Source: Brevibacillus sp. SYP-B805
Lineage (GTDB): Bacteria; Bacillota; Bacilli; Brevibacillales; Brevibacillaceae
Direction of reading: 5' to 3'
Assembly: GCF_011059135.1 (NCBI RefSeq)
Contig: NZ_JAALGD010000007.1
Coordinates: forward strand, 129,681-193,680
Length of the DNA stretch: 64,000 bases
Part shown: positions 1 to 7,814 of the stretch, in pieces
How the letters are laid out: every line of letters begins with the position of its first letter
Position numbering within the stretch: the stretch's first letter is position 1
Translations under genes and position numbers: made by a program
The notes under the pieces: model-generated
Databases searched by the model: none
What the model saw: only the letters and a program-made list of their open reading frames with translations
What the model was told of the DNA's origin: nothing

Positions 1-2
1 GT

Positions 3-713
3 CCGGTTGTAACAACTTATCTGGTAAAATGGATTCTGGGGGCTCCGCGAAAATATTCATACCGTATAGTTTTTATCCCGGAAACGATCGGCTCCATCAC
101 CTATCTAAGCCGCAACATTGATGAGATGAAACGCAACATCATTGCAGGTTTCAATATATCATGTGTTGGGGATGATCGGGCATACTCATTCCTCCCCTCG
201 CGATATGGCAACACGCTTGCGGATAAAGTTGCCATGAATGTTTTGTCACACAGACACCCTGATTTTGTTAGATACACATATCTTCAGCGAGGCGGCGATG
301 AAAGGCAATACTGCAGTCCGGGGGTGGATCTACCGGTTGCGAGTATCATGCGGACCAAATATGGAGAATACCCCGAATATCATACGTCACTCGATAATTT
401 GGACTTAGTGACCAAAGATGGATTGTATGGTAGTCTGGAACTATTAAGAGAATGTATCACCGTGCTTGAAGCCAATGAGGTTTACCAAGTGACTTGTCTA
501 GGGGAACCACAACTGGGCAAATATGGACTCTACCCTACTTTGAGCACCAAAGAGTCTGGCAAACAGGTACGCGATATGATGAACTTGATTGCCTATGCAG
601 ATGGCACCAATGATTTGATTGATATAAGCAATATCATTGGTGTACCGGTATTATCCTTACTGCCTATTGTTAAAAGGTTGCTGGATTGTGGACTGCTGGA
701 AACCAAAAAATAG
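3..713 (+). CDS. DUF4910-type aminopeptidase-like protein, 5' end outside window
   Basis: The frame is open from base 3, so the start lies upstream; the ATG at 126 is internal, because the codons before it encode family-like sequence (KYSYRIVFIPETIGSITYLS). The visible 236 residues match what I recall of the DUF4910 family, which has a zinc-aminopeptidase (M28) fold: VGDDRAYSFLPSR, the YHTSLDNLDLV stretch, and a C-terminal winged-helix-like tail ending in LLDCGLLE. Family members often occur in polysaccharide, flagellin-glycan or natural-product clusters. The substrate is unknown. An acyl carrier protein gene follows after 35 bases. Base composition is AT-rich, like the next five genes. Confidence 0.75.
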   Translation, partial: PVVTTYLVKWILGAPRKYSYRIVFIPETIGSITYLSRNIDEMKRNIIAGFNISCVGDDRAYSFLPSRYGNTLADKVAMNVLSHRHPDFVRYTYLQRGGDERQYCSPGVDLPVASIMRTKYGEYPEYHTSLDNLDLVTKDGLYGSLELLRECITVLEANEVYQVTCLGEPQLGKYGLYPTLSTKESGKQVRDMMNLIAYADGTNDLIDISNIIGVPVLSLLPIVKRLLDCGLLETKK

Positions 714-748
714 TAGGGAAAATATTTGAATATTGGAGGATTTAACGT

Positions 749-982
749 ATGGAAGAGAAATTGAGAGAAGTTTTTGCGAGAGCGCTCGATATTCCAGAGG
801 AAATGGTAAAGGATGAACTAGAATTTAACAGCATTCCACAATGGGATTCCATTGGTCATTTGGGCTTGATAGCTGCTCTTGATGAAGCGTTCGGTATCAT
901 GATTGAAACGGAAGATGTCATTGATATGAGCAGTTTTAAAAAAGCGAAGGAAATTCTCGCGAAATACGGGGTACAAGTGTAA
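749..982 (+). CDS. Acyl carrier protein
   Basis: A 77-residue acidic protein with a typical ACP layout. Ser34 in QWDSIGHLGLI is the expected 4'-phosphopantetheine attachment site (DSxxxL-like), followed by a helix with EDVIDM. A good ribosome binding site (TTGGAGG) precedes the ATG. The stop overlaps the next start by one base, so it is translationally coupled to a ketoacyl-ACP-type reductase. The context of AMP-ligase, LuxE and LuxC suggests it carries a dedicated acyl chain rather than serving housekeeping fatty acid synthesis. The acyl group is not predictable. Confidence 0.9.
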   Translation: MEEKLREVFARALDIPEEMVKDELEFNSIPQWDSIGHLGLIAALDEAFGIMIETEDVIDMSSFKKAKEILAKYGVQV

Positions 983-1725
983 TGTTACTGCAGGATAAGA
1001 TTGCTTGGGTCACAGGAGCGTCAAGAGGGATTGGCAGGGCAACTGCAGTAGAATTGGCTTCCCAAGGGGCGACTGTTGTCCTAAGTGCTACTTCTGAAAA
1101 AAGCCTACAGGATACAGCAGAAGAGATTGAACTTAAAACAGGCAAGGCTCCAATGATCATGGGTTATGATGTTTCCGACCCGGTCAGCGTAAAGCAGGCA
1201 TTTTCTCTTTTTCAGGCCCATTACAAACAATTGGATATTCTCGTAAACAATGCAGGCGTTATGATGGATGCGCTTCTGCCAATGGTTTCTGAGGAGCAGC
1301 TAAATAGAACGATGGCTGTGAATTTGAACGCCGTTATATACCACATGCAATATGCGTCACGATTCATGATGAGGAGGAAAAGCGGATCAATCATCAATGT
1401 CAGTTCCATCATGGGAAGATTTGGGAATGTGGGGCAGGTTGTATATGCGGCCAGCAAGGCAGCTATTATTGGGGCAACGCTTTCCGCATCAAAAGAGTTA
1501 GCACCTTTTCAGATTCGAGTCAATGCGGTTGCTCCAGGCTTTATCGAAACAGATATGACAAAACAGCTTTCTCAGCAAAAATTCGAGGAAAAGTTGAACA
1601 CTATAAAAATGGGTAGAGCCGGTACTCCAGAGGAAGTGGCTAAGGTGATACTTTTCCTGAGTTGTGATTGGTCCTCTTATGTAACGGGACAAGTAATCGG
1701 AGTAGATGGGGGCATGATCGTATGA
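982..1725 (+). CDS. FabG-like short-chain dehydrogenase (3-oxoacyl-ACP reductase type)
   Basis: A 247-residue classical SDR. It has a nucleotide-binding TGASRGIG motif near the N-terminus, NNAG around residue 90, the catalytic Ser in INVSS, and YAASK carrying the active Tyr and Lys. The C-terminal VTGQVIGVDGGM is typical of FabG. It would reduce a 3-oxoacyl group on the neighbouring acyl carrier protein with NADPH, giving a 3-hydroxyacyl chain. The gene overlaps the next start (ATGA). A sugar-acting SDR cannot be excluded, but adjacency to the ACP gene favours acyl-ACP chemistry. Confidence 0.85.
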   Translation: MLLQDKIAWVTGASRGIGRATAVELASQGATVVLSATSEKSLQDTAEEIELKTGKAPMIMGYDVSDPVSVKQAFSLFQAHYKQLDILVNNAGVMMDALLPMVSEEQLNRTMAVNLNAVIYHMQYASRFMMRRKSGSIINVSSIMGRFGNVGQVVYAASKAAIIGATLSASKELAPFQIRVNAVAPGFIETDMTKQLSQQKFEEKLNTIKMGRAGTPEEVAKVILFLSCDWSSYVTGQVIGVDGGMIV

Positions 1726-3122
1726 GTTTCTGGATGTTGAAACATCCGCAGCATCTCACAGCGATCATGGATGAAGAAAGCGGGAAGGAAATTACTTATG
1801 GAGAATTAGCCAGTCTGGTTCAAGCTATTATCGGCAAATTGCCTACCGCTTCTTCCAAAATGCTCGGTTTCATACTTTGCAATAATGAAGTGGAGCCTTT
1901 GATTGCGTATTTGGCAGCGCTACAGAAAAAGGATGCGGTCTGTTTATTGAATAATGCAATCCACCACAATCTTCTTATTCGGTTGGTTCATTTATATCAG
2001 CCTGAGTGGATCTATGCACCTGATGTAGTCGTGTTACCCGAGTCCTATCAAGTAATCCATCAAAGTGATCGGTACTTCATATGGGTGAAAAAAACGGGTA
2101 TGTTCCAAGAACACCACCGTATCCATCCGGATGTGGCTGTGTTGCTTTCCACTTCCGGAACAACAGGAAGTCCCAAATTGGTAAAACTCTCCTACAAGAA
2201 TATTCAAGCGAATGCGGAGTCTATTGCTCAGTATCTGGAACTGCAGCAGGAAGACAGGCCAATTACGACGCTTCCAATGCATTACTCCTACGGTTTATCT
2301 GTTATTCACAGCCATTTCCAAGTAGGGGCCACTGTATTATTGACGAATCAAAGTGTGACAAGCAAGAGATTTTGGGATTTTTTTCGAGAGAGGAAAGCAA
2401 CTTCTCTTGCTGGTGTTCCGTTTATTTATCAAATGTTGGAGCGTTTAAAGCTTCATACAATGAACTTGCCGTCCTTACGTACCCTTACGCAAGCTGGTGG
2501 CAGACTGGAGCCCCGATTGGTGAAACATTTCCATCAAATGGCCATGCAAAAACAGTGGCGTTTTTTTGTCATGTATGGGCAAACAGAAGCTACGGCACGT
2601 ATAAGTTATGTCCCACCTGATCGACTATCGGGAAAAGAGGATTCGATCGGGGTAGCGATTCCCCAAGGAAAATTATCGATCGATGAGGGAACTCAAGAAC
2701 TCATCTATGAGGGTCCAAATGTAATGCTCGGTTATGCAAATTCACGTGAAGATTTGGGAAAAGGCGATGAATATCACGGCATCTTGCGTACGGGGGATTT
2801 GGGCAAGATGGATGAAGATGGGTTTTTCTATATTACCGGGCGTTTGAAGCGATTTATTAAGCTATTTGGATTGCGCGTCAATCTTGATGAAGTTGAACGG
2901 GCGTTGGAAAAAGTAATTCCGGTTACAGTCGCTTGTGTTGGAGATGATCGGATGTTGGCGATTATACTGGAAAACGAGGAGTATGCAGACAAAGCGAAAA
3001 CTGAAGTCATCCATCTTTATAAATTGCATTCGTCGGCTGTTCAAGTGAAAGTGGTTCCAGAAATCTTCCGAACGGCAAACGGAAAGATAGATTACACAAA
3101 AATCACAGAGATGGTGATGTGA
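1722..3122 (+). CDS. Acyl-AMP ligase / acyl-CoA or acyl-ACP synthetase
   Basis: ANL-superfamily adenylating enzyme of 466 residues. I chose the ATG at 1722, which overlaps the preceding TGA (ATGA); longer in-frame starts lie inside the SDR gene. Core motifs are present: the P-loop-like STSGTTGSPKLVKLSYKN, YGQTEAT, the RTGDLGKMDEDGFFYITGR hinge region, and a late ANGKIDY with the likely catalytic Lys. It should activate a carboxylate as acyl-AMP and pass it to the ACP or to CoA. Its stop overlaps the luxE-like start. Confidence 0.85.
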   Translation: MSFWMLKHPQHLTAIMDEESGKEITYGELASLVQAIIGKLPTASSKMLGFILCNNEVEPLIAYLAALQKKDAVCLLNNAIHHNLLIRLVHLYQPEWIYAPDVVVLPESYQVIHQSDRYFIWVKKTGMFQEHHRIHPDVAVLLSTSGTTGSPKLVKLSYKNIQANAESIAQYLELQQEDRPITTLPMHYSYGLSVIHSHFQVGATVLLTNQSVTSKRFWDFFRERKATSLAGVPFIYQMLERLKLHTMNLPSLRTLTQAGGRLEPRLVKHFHQMAMQKQWRFFVMYGQTEATARISYVPPDRLSGKEDSIGVAIPQGKLSIDEGTQELIYEGPNVMLGYANSREDLGKGDEYHGILRTGDLGKMDEDGFFYITGRLKRFIKLFGLRVNLDEVERALEKVIPVTVACVGDDRMLAIILENEEYADKAKTEVIHLYKLHSSAVQVKVVPEIFRTANGKIDYTKITEMVM

Positions 3123-4195
3123 ATTGTATGGATAGATTTTTTGAAAACGTGTTTCACTTGGAAAAGGCTAAGAAACAGGAGTATTTGCTGGATGAACTGA
3201 ATAAGGCGATTCTTTGGCATTACAACCATTGCCAGGAATACAAGAAGATGCTTGACACGCTTGGAAAGAAGGGGGGGCACTATCATTCCTTAGAGGACTT
3301 GCCCATGCTTCCTGTTCAGTTATTTAAGATGATCGATCTGGTTAGCGTCCCACGTGAGAACGTCATTAAAATACTTACATCAAGTGGAACGACTTCTCAA
3401 CAGGTGTCCAGGATTTTCTTGGATCGTGTCACGTCTTCTCTTCAAACGAAGGCGCTGATTTCCATTGTTGGCTCTTACATTGGATCACATCGTCACCCAA
3501 TGATTATTTTGGATACCAAGTCAGTCTTAACGAATCGATCCTCTTTTAATGCAAGAGGTGCAGGTATCCTCGGTTTCTCCAATTTCGGCAGAGATCACCT
3601 CTATTTGCTTGATGAACAATATAACATTCAGTGGTCACAGTTGGAAGCCTTTCTGGAGAAACATAAAGGGGAAAAAATTCTTTTATTTGGTTTCACGTTT
3701 ATGATTTGGAGATACGTTTACCAGGTTTGCAAGAAGATGGACAAAAAGCTTGACTTGACTAACAGCGTGTTGATCCACGGTGGCGGTTGGAAAAAACTTT
3801 TGGATCAGCAAGTTGATAACGTTACATTTAACCGAAGTCTGCGCGAGCAGTTAGGCATCCAATCTGTGCACAATTATTATGGTATGGTGGAACAGATTGG
3901 CTCTATTTTTATGGAATGCGAAGAAGGTTTTTTTCACGCCCCCAGTTTCTCCGATGTCATTATACGTGATCCCAAAACCTTACAAGTTCTCCCGTTTGGT
4001 GAAGAGGGATTAATTCAGGTGTTGAGTGTGCTTCCCAAAAGTTATCCGGGGAACATTTTGCTCACGGAGGATCTGGGAACCGTATATGGGGAAGATAATT
4101 GCAAGTGTGGGAGAAAAGGGAAAATCTTTTTGATTAAGGGAAGGCTACCGGCTGCAGAGTTGAGAGGATGCAGCGATGTATACTCTTACCAATAG
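3119..4195 (+). CDS. LuxE-family acyl-protein synthetase
   Basis: 358 residues. The sequence ILTSSGTTSQQVSRIFLDR is a LuxE-type adenylation motif, and a Cys close to the C-terminus (LRGCSDVY) matches the acyl-accepting Cys of luminescence LuxE proteins. Established knowledge: LuxE activates a fatty acid and hands the acyl group to the reductase LuxC, which makes the aldehyde. A luxC-like gene follows 10 bases downstream, so a working pair is likely. No luciferase genes (luxAB) are visible, so the aldehyde or alcohol product should have another use. A Cys-rich pair (CKCG) precedes the C-terminal segment. Confidence 0.85.
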   Translation: MNCMDRFFENVFHLEKAKKQEYLLDELNKAILWHYNHCQEYKKMLDTLGKKGGHYHSLEDLPMLPVQLFKMIDLVSVPRENVIKILTSSGTTSQQVSRIFLDRVTSSLQTKALISIVGSYIGSHRHPMIILDTKSVLTNRSSFNARGAGILGFSNFGRDHLYLLDEQYNIQWSQLEAFLEKHKGEKILLFGFTFMIWRYVYQVCKKMDKKLDLTNSVLIHGGGWKKLLDQQVDNVTFNRSLREQLGIQSVHNYYGMVEQIGSIFMECEEGFFHAPSFSDVIIRDPKTLQVLPFGEEGLIQVLSVLPKSYPGNILLTEDLGTVYGEDNCKCGRKGKIFLIKGRLPAAELRGCSDVYSYQ

Positions 4196-4205
4196 GAGGT
4201 AAGAA

Positions 4206-5438
4206 ATGGATATTCTGATTTCTATGGAACAAGAAAATCGATCCGATTGGAAAAACCAAATTGAGCAGGTATCTTCCCAGACTCTGTTAGAGCCGTTTCA
4301 TGAAAGTATGCTGGATTTTTTACATGAGTTATCAAGGCGAATATTGCTTAACAAAACAATGCGGAACTTTCCCGAGTTGATGGCAATGGCCCATTGGCTA
4401 AGGCCGGCTCACATTCGCCAAATTAGAGATCATTATTTTCGGATGGCTAGCCCCGATACAGTAAACCTCCCGCGGGGGGTGGTGTTACATTTTGCTCCCT
4501 CGAACGTCGATACAATTTTTATTTATTCATGGGTACTGTCCATGCTGGTGGGGAATATCAACATCATTCGGCTGTCTCGAAAAAGAAGCCAACAGATTGA
4601 AGTAATCCTTCAAATCATAGGAGAAATACTTTCCAAAGAGGAATACAGCCAGATACGTTCTCGAACGGTGCTACTAAGTTATGACCATGATGATGAAATT
4701 ACAAGAGAGCTGTCTGCCAAGTGTCAATTGCGTGTTATCTGGGGGGGAGATGAAACGGTTCGAAAGATTCGCTCCATCCCATTACCTCCATCTGCTATTG
4801 AAATGGTTTTTGCTGATCGGTTTTCAGTGGCAGCGCTAAAAGCGGATGCAGTTTTGACAGCATCTGAGCAGGTTTTTTCGGAGTTACTTCGGAATTTCTT
4901 TAATGATGTATTCTGGTTTGATCAATTAGCATGTTCCTCACCAAAGACGGTGTTTTGGATTGGTGAAGACAATGAGATTACCGCTGCAAAAACGAAATTT
5001 TGGAATGCCTTCTCTGAGCATGTAAACCATTATTATCAGAAGGAGTTACCGGCAATTGGCATTAGGCGGATGGCTGTAGCTTATCGCTATGCTTCCATGC
5101 CAGAGACAAGAAAGGTACTCATGAAGACGGTTTCTCCAGTACGAATTCAATCGAATGAATTGAATATGCAGATGCGGGAGATCCATTGTGGAAGCGGAGT
5201 TTTCATAGAAATCGAAGTTCCGACATTATCTCATCTGGCCAACCATCTTACAATCAAAGACCAAACGTTGTCTGTATTTGGCTTTCAAAAGGACGAGCTG
5301 GTTCATTTTGTCAAGACCTTACCTAATAGGGCTATCGATCGGATTGTTCCAATCGGACAGTCACTAAATTTTTCCGTGGTGTGGGACGGGTATAATTTGT
5401 TTCAATACTTTTCTAGAGAAGTATCCGTGAACGTATAA
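4206..5438 (+). CDS. LuxC-family acyl-CoA/acyl-protein reductase
   Basis: 410 residues of the aldehyde-dehydrogenase-like LuxC family. The catalytic Cys is visible at residue 243 in FDQLACSSPK, matching the QACSSP site of bacterial luminescence reductases, and an NPRGVVLHFAPSN-type segment lies near residue 90. It is expected to take an acyl group from LuxE (or acyl-CoA) and reduce it with NADPH to a fatty aldehyde. It is the last gene of the cluster and is followed by a strong terminator. A GGAGG site sits just before the ATG at 4206. Confidence 0.88.
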   Translation: MDILISMEQENRSDWKNQIEQVSSQTLLEPFHESMLDFLHELSRRILLNKTMRNFPELMAMAHWLRPAHIRQIRDHYFRMASPDTVNLPRGVVLHFAPSNVDTIFIYSWVLSMLVGNINIIRLSRKRSQQIEVILQIIGEILSKEEYSQIRSRTVLLSYDHDDEITRELSAKCQLRVIWGGDETVRKIRSIPLPPSAIEMVFADRFSVAALKADAVLTASEQVFSELLRNFFNDVFWFDQLACSSPKTVFWIGEDNEITAAKTKFWNAFSEHVNHYYQKELPAIGIRRMAVAYRYASMPETRKVLMKTVSPVRIQSNELNMQMREIHCGSGVFIEIEVPTLSHLANHLTIKDQTLSVFGFQKDELVHFVKTLPNRAIDRIVPIGQSLNFSVVWDGYNLFQYFSREVSVNV

Positions 5439-5446
5439 TAAAGATT

Positions 5447-5500
5447 AAACCGAAAAAAGTAGGACAATTTCATTATTGGGCTACTTTTTTCGGTTTTTTA
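5447..5500 (+). terminator. Rho-independent terminator of the lux-like cluster
   Basis: Near-perfect stem of ACCGAAAAAAGTAG with CTACTTTTTTCGGT, a loop of about 18 bases, then a T run. It starts 9 bases after the luxC-like stop. The following bases to 5640 hold nothing I can recognise. Confidence 0.9.
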
Positions 5501-5640
5501 GAATCTGTTGAATTTTACAAGGATCGTCAATGGTAATGTGAGCGTCGAAATGGGAGCCAAGGTTGCTGTAAGTCTCTTGGATACACTGTTATGTTAAAAC
5601 TGAGCAGGGACAAACTCAACTTAGATAAAGCAGACTCAAT

Positions 5641-5835
5641 TTATATCTTTATGTCTAGATGAATACCTAAAAAAGGATGCGGCGCTTGGGTGATCGCTTG
5701 CGTCTGGGTAAGATTCTGAATCATAGCGGTTGCTGCTGCCGCTTGCGAAGAATTCGCCATATTGAGAAGAGCCATATTAACGGTATGCTGCAAAATGCTC
5801 AGCTGGGTACTCATGAAACTGCCAATGTCCATCAT
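5641..5835 (-). CDS. yjfB: YjfB-like putative motility protein
   Basis: Small protein of 64 residues when started at the ATG at 5835, which has AGAGGTGAG immediately upstream; an ATG three bases further in (5832) is equally possible, while an upstream in-frame ATG at 5883 lies over the promoter. The sequence MMDIGSFMSTQLS, an Ala/Met-rich helix, and the C-terminal HPFLGIHLDIKI match the YjfB family, a sigma-D-controlled protein in Bacillus. It stands alone, opposite in direction to its neighbours. Its exact role in motility is not known. Confidence 0.8.
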   Translation of the reverse strand: MMDIGSFMSTQLSILQHTVNMALLNMANSSQAAAATAMIQNLTQTQAITQAPHPFLGIHLDIKI

Positions 5836-5872
5836 ACTCACCTCTTCCGGTTTGATTTTGGCCTCATTTGAT

Positions 5873-5900
5873 CTATCGGCCAATTGGCTAGAATTGTTTA
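5873..5900 (-). promoter_or_regulatory. Sigma-D (flagellar/motility) promoter of yjfB
   Basis: On the minus strand TAAA is followed after 16 bases by GCCGATAG, close to the sigma-D consensus TAAA-N15-GCCGATAT. The predicted start point would lie about 30 bases before the chosen ATG. This supports the motility assignment of yjfB. Confidence 0.75.
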
Positions 5901-5921
5901 CCCCTCCTTCAATTTCCCTCC

Positions 5922-5949
5922 TTTCAACAACTCTACCATCTGCTATAAT
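5922..5949 (+). promoter_or_regulatory. Likely sigma-A promoter of the motAB-like pair
   Basis: An extended -10 element (TGC-TATAAT, TATAAT at 5944) with only a weak -35 (TTTCAA at 5922). It lies about 50 bases before the motA-like start. Confidence 0.5.
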
Positions 5950-5997
5950 AAAAACGTTATTCTCGACAAATATTGACCAATTCTGGCGGGTGACCCT

Positions 5998-6813
5998 ATG
6001 TTTTCGACGAAGAGACGATCACTGCTCCTGATCGCGGTGGTTCTGGTAATTCTCGTTCACGCGGTCTACCTGAATGGCAGCATGAAAGAACTTCTGAACG
6101 TGACCGCCATCGAGCTGGTATCGCTCTCGATCATCATTTCTTACGCCATCAAGCGCAAGCACATTGAGCTTCGGCCGCTGGTGCGTCTGCTGGTGTATGG
6201 ACGAGCCGGGGAAGTGGAGGAGACGATCAAGCGTTTCTATTACTATGCGCTGGTGCAGAAGGAGCAGGGACATCTGGCGCTGGAAAAGGAGCTGATGAAG
6301 GAGCCGGATTCGTTCGTGCGCCGCGGCGGCCTGCTGGCCATCGAAGGGCTGGCTGAGGAGGAGCTGCGGCTGATCCTGGAAAACGAACTCAAAGGGGAGC
6401 AGTACCGTTACCAGCAGATCGGCGGGATGTTTCGGCTGATCAGCCTGCTTGCGCCAGGGATGGGACTTGTCGGGACACTCTTGGGGATGACGGGCGTGCT
6501 GAAAACCCTCTCCGATTTCACGCAGACGGGTCACAGCCTGAGCGCCTCCGTCGTGGCCACGCTGTACGGGGCCATGCTGGCCAACCTGTTCGCGCTGCCC
6601 TGCTACTATCGTCTCATGGACATCCACGACCGGGAGATGTTTGAGAAGCGGCTCTACATCGAAGGCTGCATCGGTCTGCAGCGGATGGAGACGCCGCGGG
6701 TGCTGTTTGAGAAACTGAATTCGTTCCTGCCGGAGGACCGTAAGATGGTGCTGATCAAGCAGCCCGGCAGCATGAGGGGAACGATCGAAAGGCAGGCCCA
6801 CCATGCAGGATGA
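5998..6813 (+). CDS. MotA/TolQ/ExbB-type proton channel subunit
   Basis: 271 residues. There is an N-terminal membrane segment (LLLIAVVLVILVHAVYL), a second (ELVSLSIIISYAI), and the characteristic MotA pair near residues 145-200: APGMGLVGTLLGMTGVLKTL, then SASVVATLYGAMLANLFALP. With the MotB-like partner it should form an inner-membrane ion channel that drives a rotor or energises the envelope. The stator pair of the flagellum is likely, given the YjfB neighbour, but it is only MotA-like and may be an accessory stator. The ribosome binding site is poor (GGCGGGTGACC). The last 11 bases overlap the next gene. Confidence 0.82.
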   Translation: MFSTKRRSLLLIAVVLVILVHAVYLNGSMKELLNVTAIELVSLSIIISYAIKRKHIELRPLVRLLVYGRAGEVEETIKRFYYYALVQKEQGHLALEKELMKEPDSFVRRGGLLAIEGLAEEELRLILENELKGEQYRYQQIGGMFRLISLLAPGMGLVGTLLGMTGVLKTLSDFTQTGHSLSASVVATLYGAMLANLFALPCYYRLMDIHDREMFEKRLYIEGCIGLQRMETPRVLFEKLNSFLPEDRKMVLIKQPGSMRGTIERQAHHAG

Positions 6814-7570
6814 GCGCCTGTACGATGAAAAGGAGCTGGAGAAAAGCTGGCTGATCAGCTACAGCGACTTGTTTACCCTGTTGTTCGTGATCATCCTGAT
6901 CATCGCCGCCGCCCACTCCGCCCATCTGGAGGCGCGCCTCGACGAGGTGAAAAAGGCGGAAACGAAGCAGCAGGCGGAGCTGAAGGAAGCGATCGCGAGC
7001 AAGGATATCCTGTCGCTGCAAAAGCTGGAGCTGCAGCGTGACATCGCGGCCCTGGAGGCCAAACGTGACGAGCTCCGCCAACAGACGCAGCAGGTGCAGA
7101 GCGAAACGGACGATGCCGAGCAGGACAGGCAGACCGTTAACAACGAACTGGCCGCGGCGCTTCAGGAGGTAAACGTCCAATTTGTCGAAACAGCAGAAGG
7201 GCTGAGGATCCGTTTGCCGGAAACCATCCTGTTTGCCAGCGGATCGGCTGATCTGCAGGAAGACGGGAAAAAGCTGGTCGGCACCATCGCGGAGGTGCTG
7301 AAACGCTTTCCGCAGCGCGTCCGCATCGAGGGCTACACAGACAACGTGCCGATCAGGAAAGGGATCTACCGCTCCAATTGGGAGCTTTCGTCCGCGCGGG
7401 CCATCTCCGTCATGCGGGAAATGGTGGATCAGCACGGACTGGCTCCTTCCCGCTTTGTGGTGGCCGGTTGGGGCGAAGCCAATCCCGTCGTGGACAACTC
7501 GAATGAGGAGAACCGGGCGCGCAACCGTCGGGTGGAGATCGTGATCCTGGCGGAAAAAGAGAAAAACTAA
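6803..7570 (+). CDS. MotB-like OmpA-domain stator protein
   Basis: 255 residues. A single N-terminal membrane helix begins at SYSDLFTLLFVIILIIAA, with the Asp that in MotB carries the ion. A coiled-coil stretch rich in Glu, Lys and Gln follows (about 50-115), then an OmpA/MotB peptidoglycan-binding domain: VRIEGYTDNVPIRKG, NWELSSARA, and the RNRRVEIVIL end. It overlaps the motA-like gene by 11 bases, so the two are co-translated. Pairing as a stator or Tol-like complex is family knowledge; which motor it serves is inferred. Confidence 0.85.
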   Translation: MQDERLYDEKELEKSWLISYSDLFTLLFVIILIIAAAHSAHLEARLDEVKKAETKQQAELKEAIASKDILSLQKLELQRDIAALEAKRDELRQQTQQVQSETDDAEQDRQTVNNELAAALQEVNVQFVETAEGLRIRLPETILFASGSADLQEDGKKLVGTIAEVLKRFPQRVRIEGYTDNVPIRKGIYRSNWELSSARAISVMREMVDQHGLAPSRFVVAGWGEANPVVDNSNEENRARNRRVEIVILAEKEKN

Positions 7571-7699
7571 TTTTTTGATAAAAAAAATTTGCAGAGAAGG
7601 ATTCAGCGAAAGAACAGAGAACGTAGTTCATGGTGATTTTTGTGTTTCGTCCATCCTGAGAAAGCGCATCGATGACGGAGCAAAAAGAAATCCCCAGCT

Positions 7700-7774
7700 T
7701 GTGCACAACTTGTTGTGGATAATGTGGACAACTTTGTGGAGAATGCATAGCGGTTTGATCTTCCATGTGGACAG
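7700..7774. promoter_or_regulatory. Cluster of DnaA-box-like sites
   Basis: Five 9-mers in the same orientation: TGTGCACAA (7700), TGTGGATAA (7714), TGTGGACAA (7723), TGTGGAGAA (7735) and TGTGGACAG (7766). TGTGGATAA is the exact complement of the best DnaA box TTATCCACA; three others differ by one base and the last by two. An A/T-rich stretch (7562-7592) lies about 110 bases upstream. The cluster sits between the motB-like gene and the ABC binding-protein gene, where no coding sequence is evident. Confidence 0.6.
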
Positions 7775-7814
7775 TACTGGGGAAAAAGACTTAGAAACAG
7801 AAGGGGGCTTTTCA

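Noticed and set aside
1668..1721. Longer N-terminus for the acyl-AMP ligase
   Set aside because: It would overlap the SDR gene by 58 bases, whereas ATG 1722 gives the ATGA coupling seen elsewhere in the cluster.
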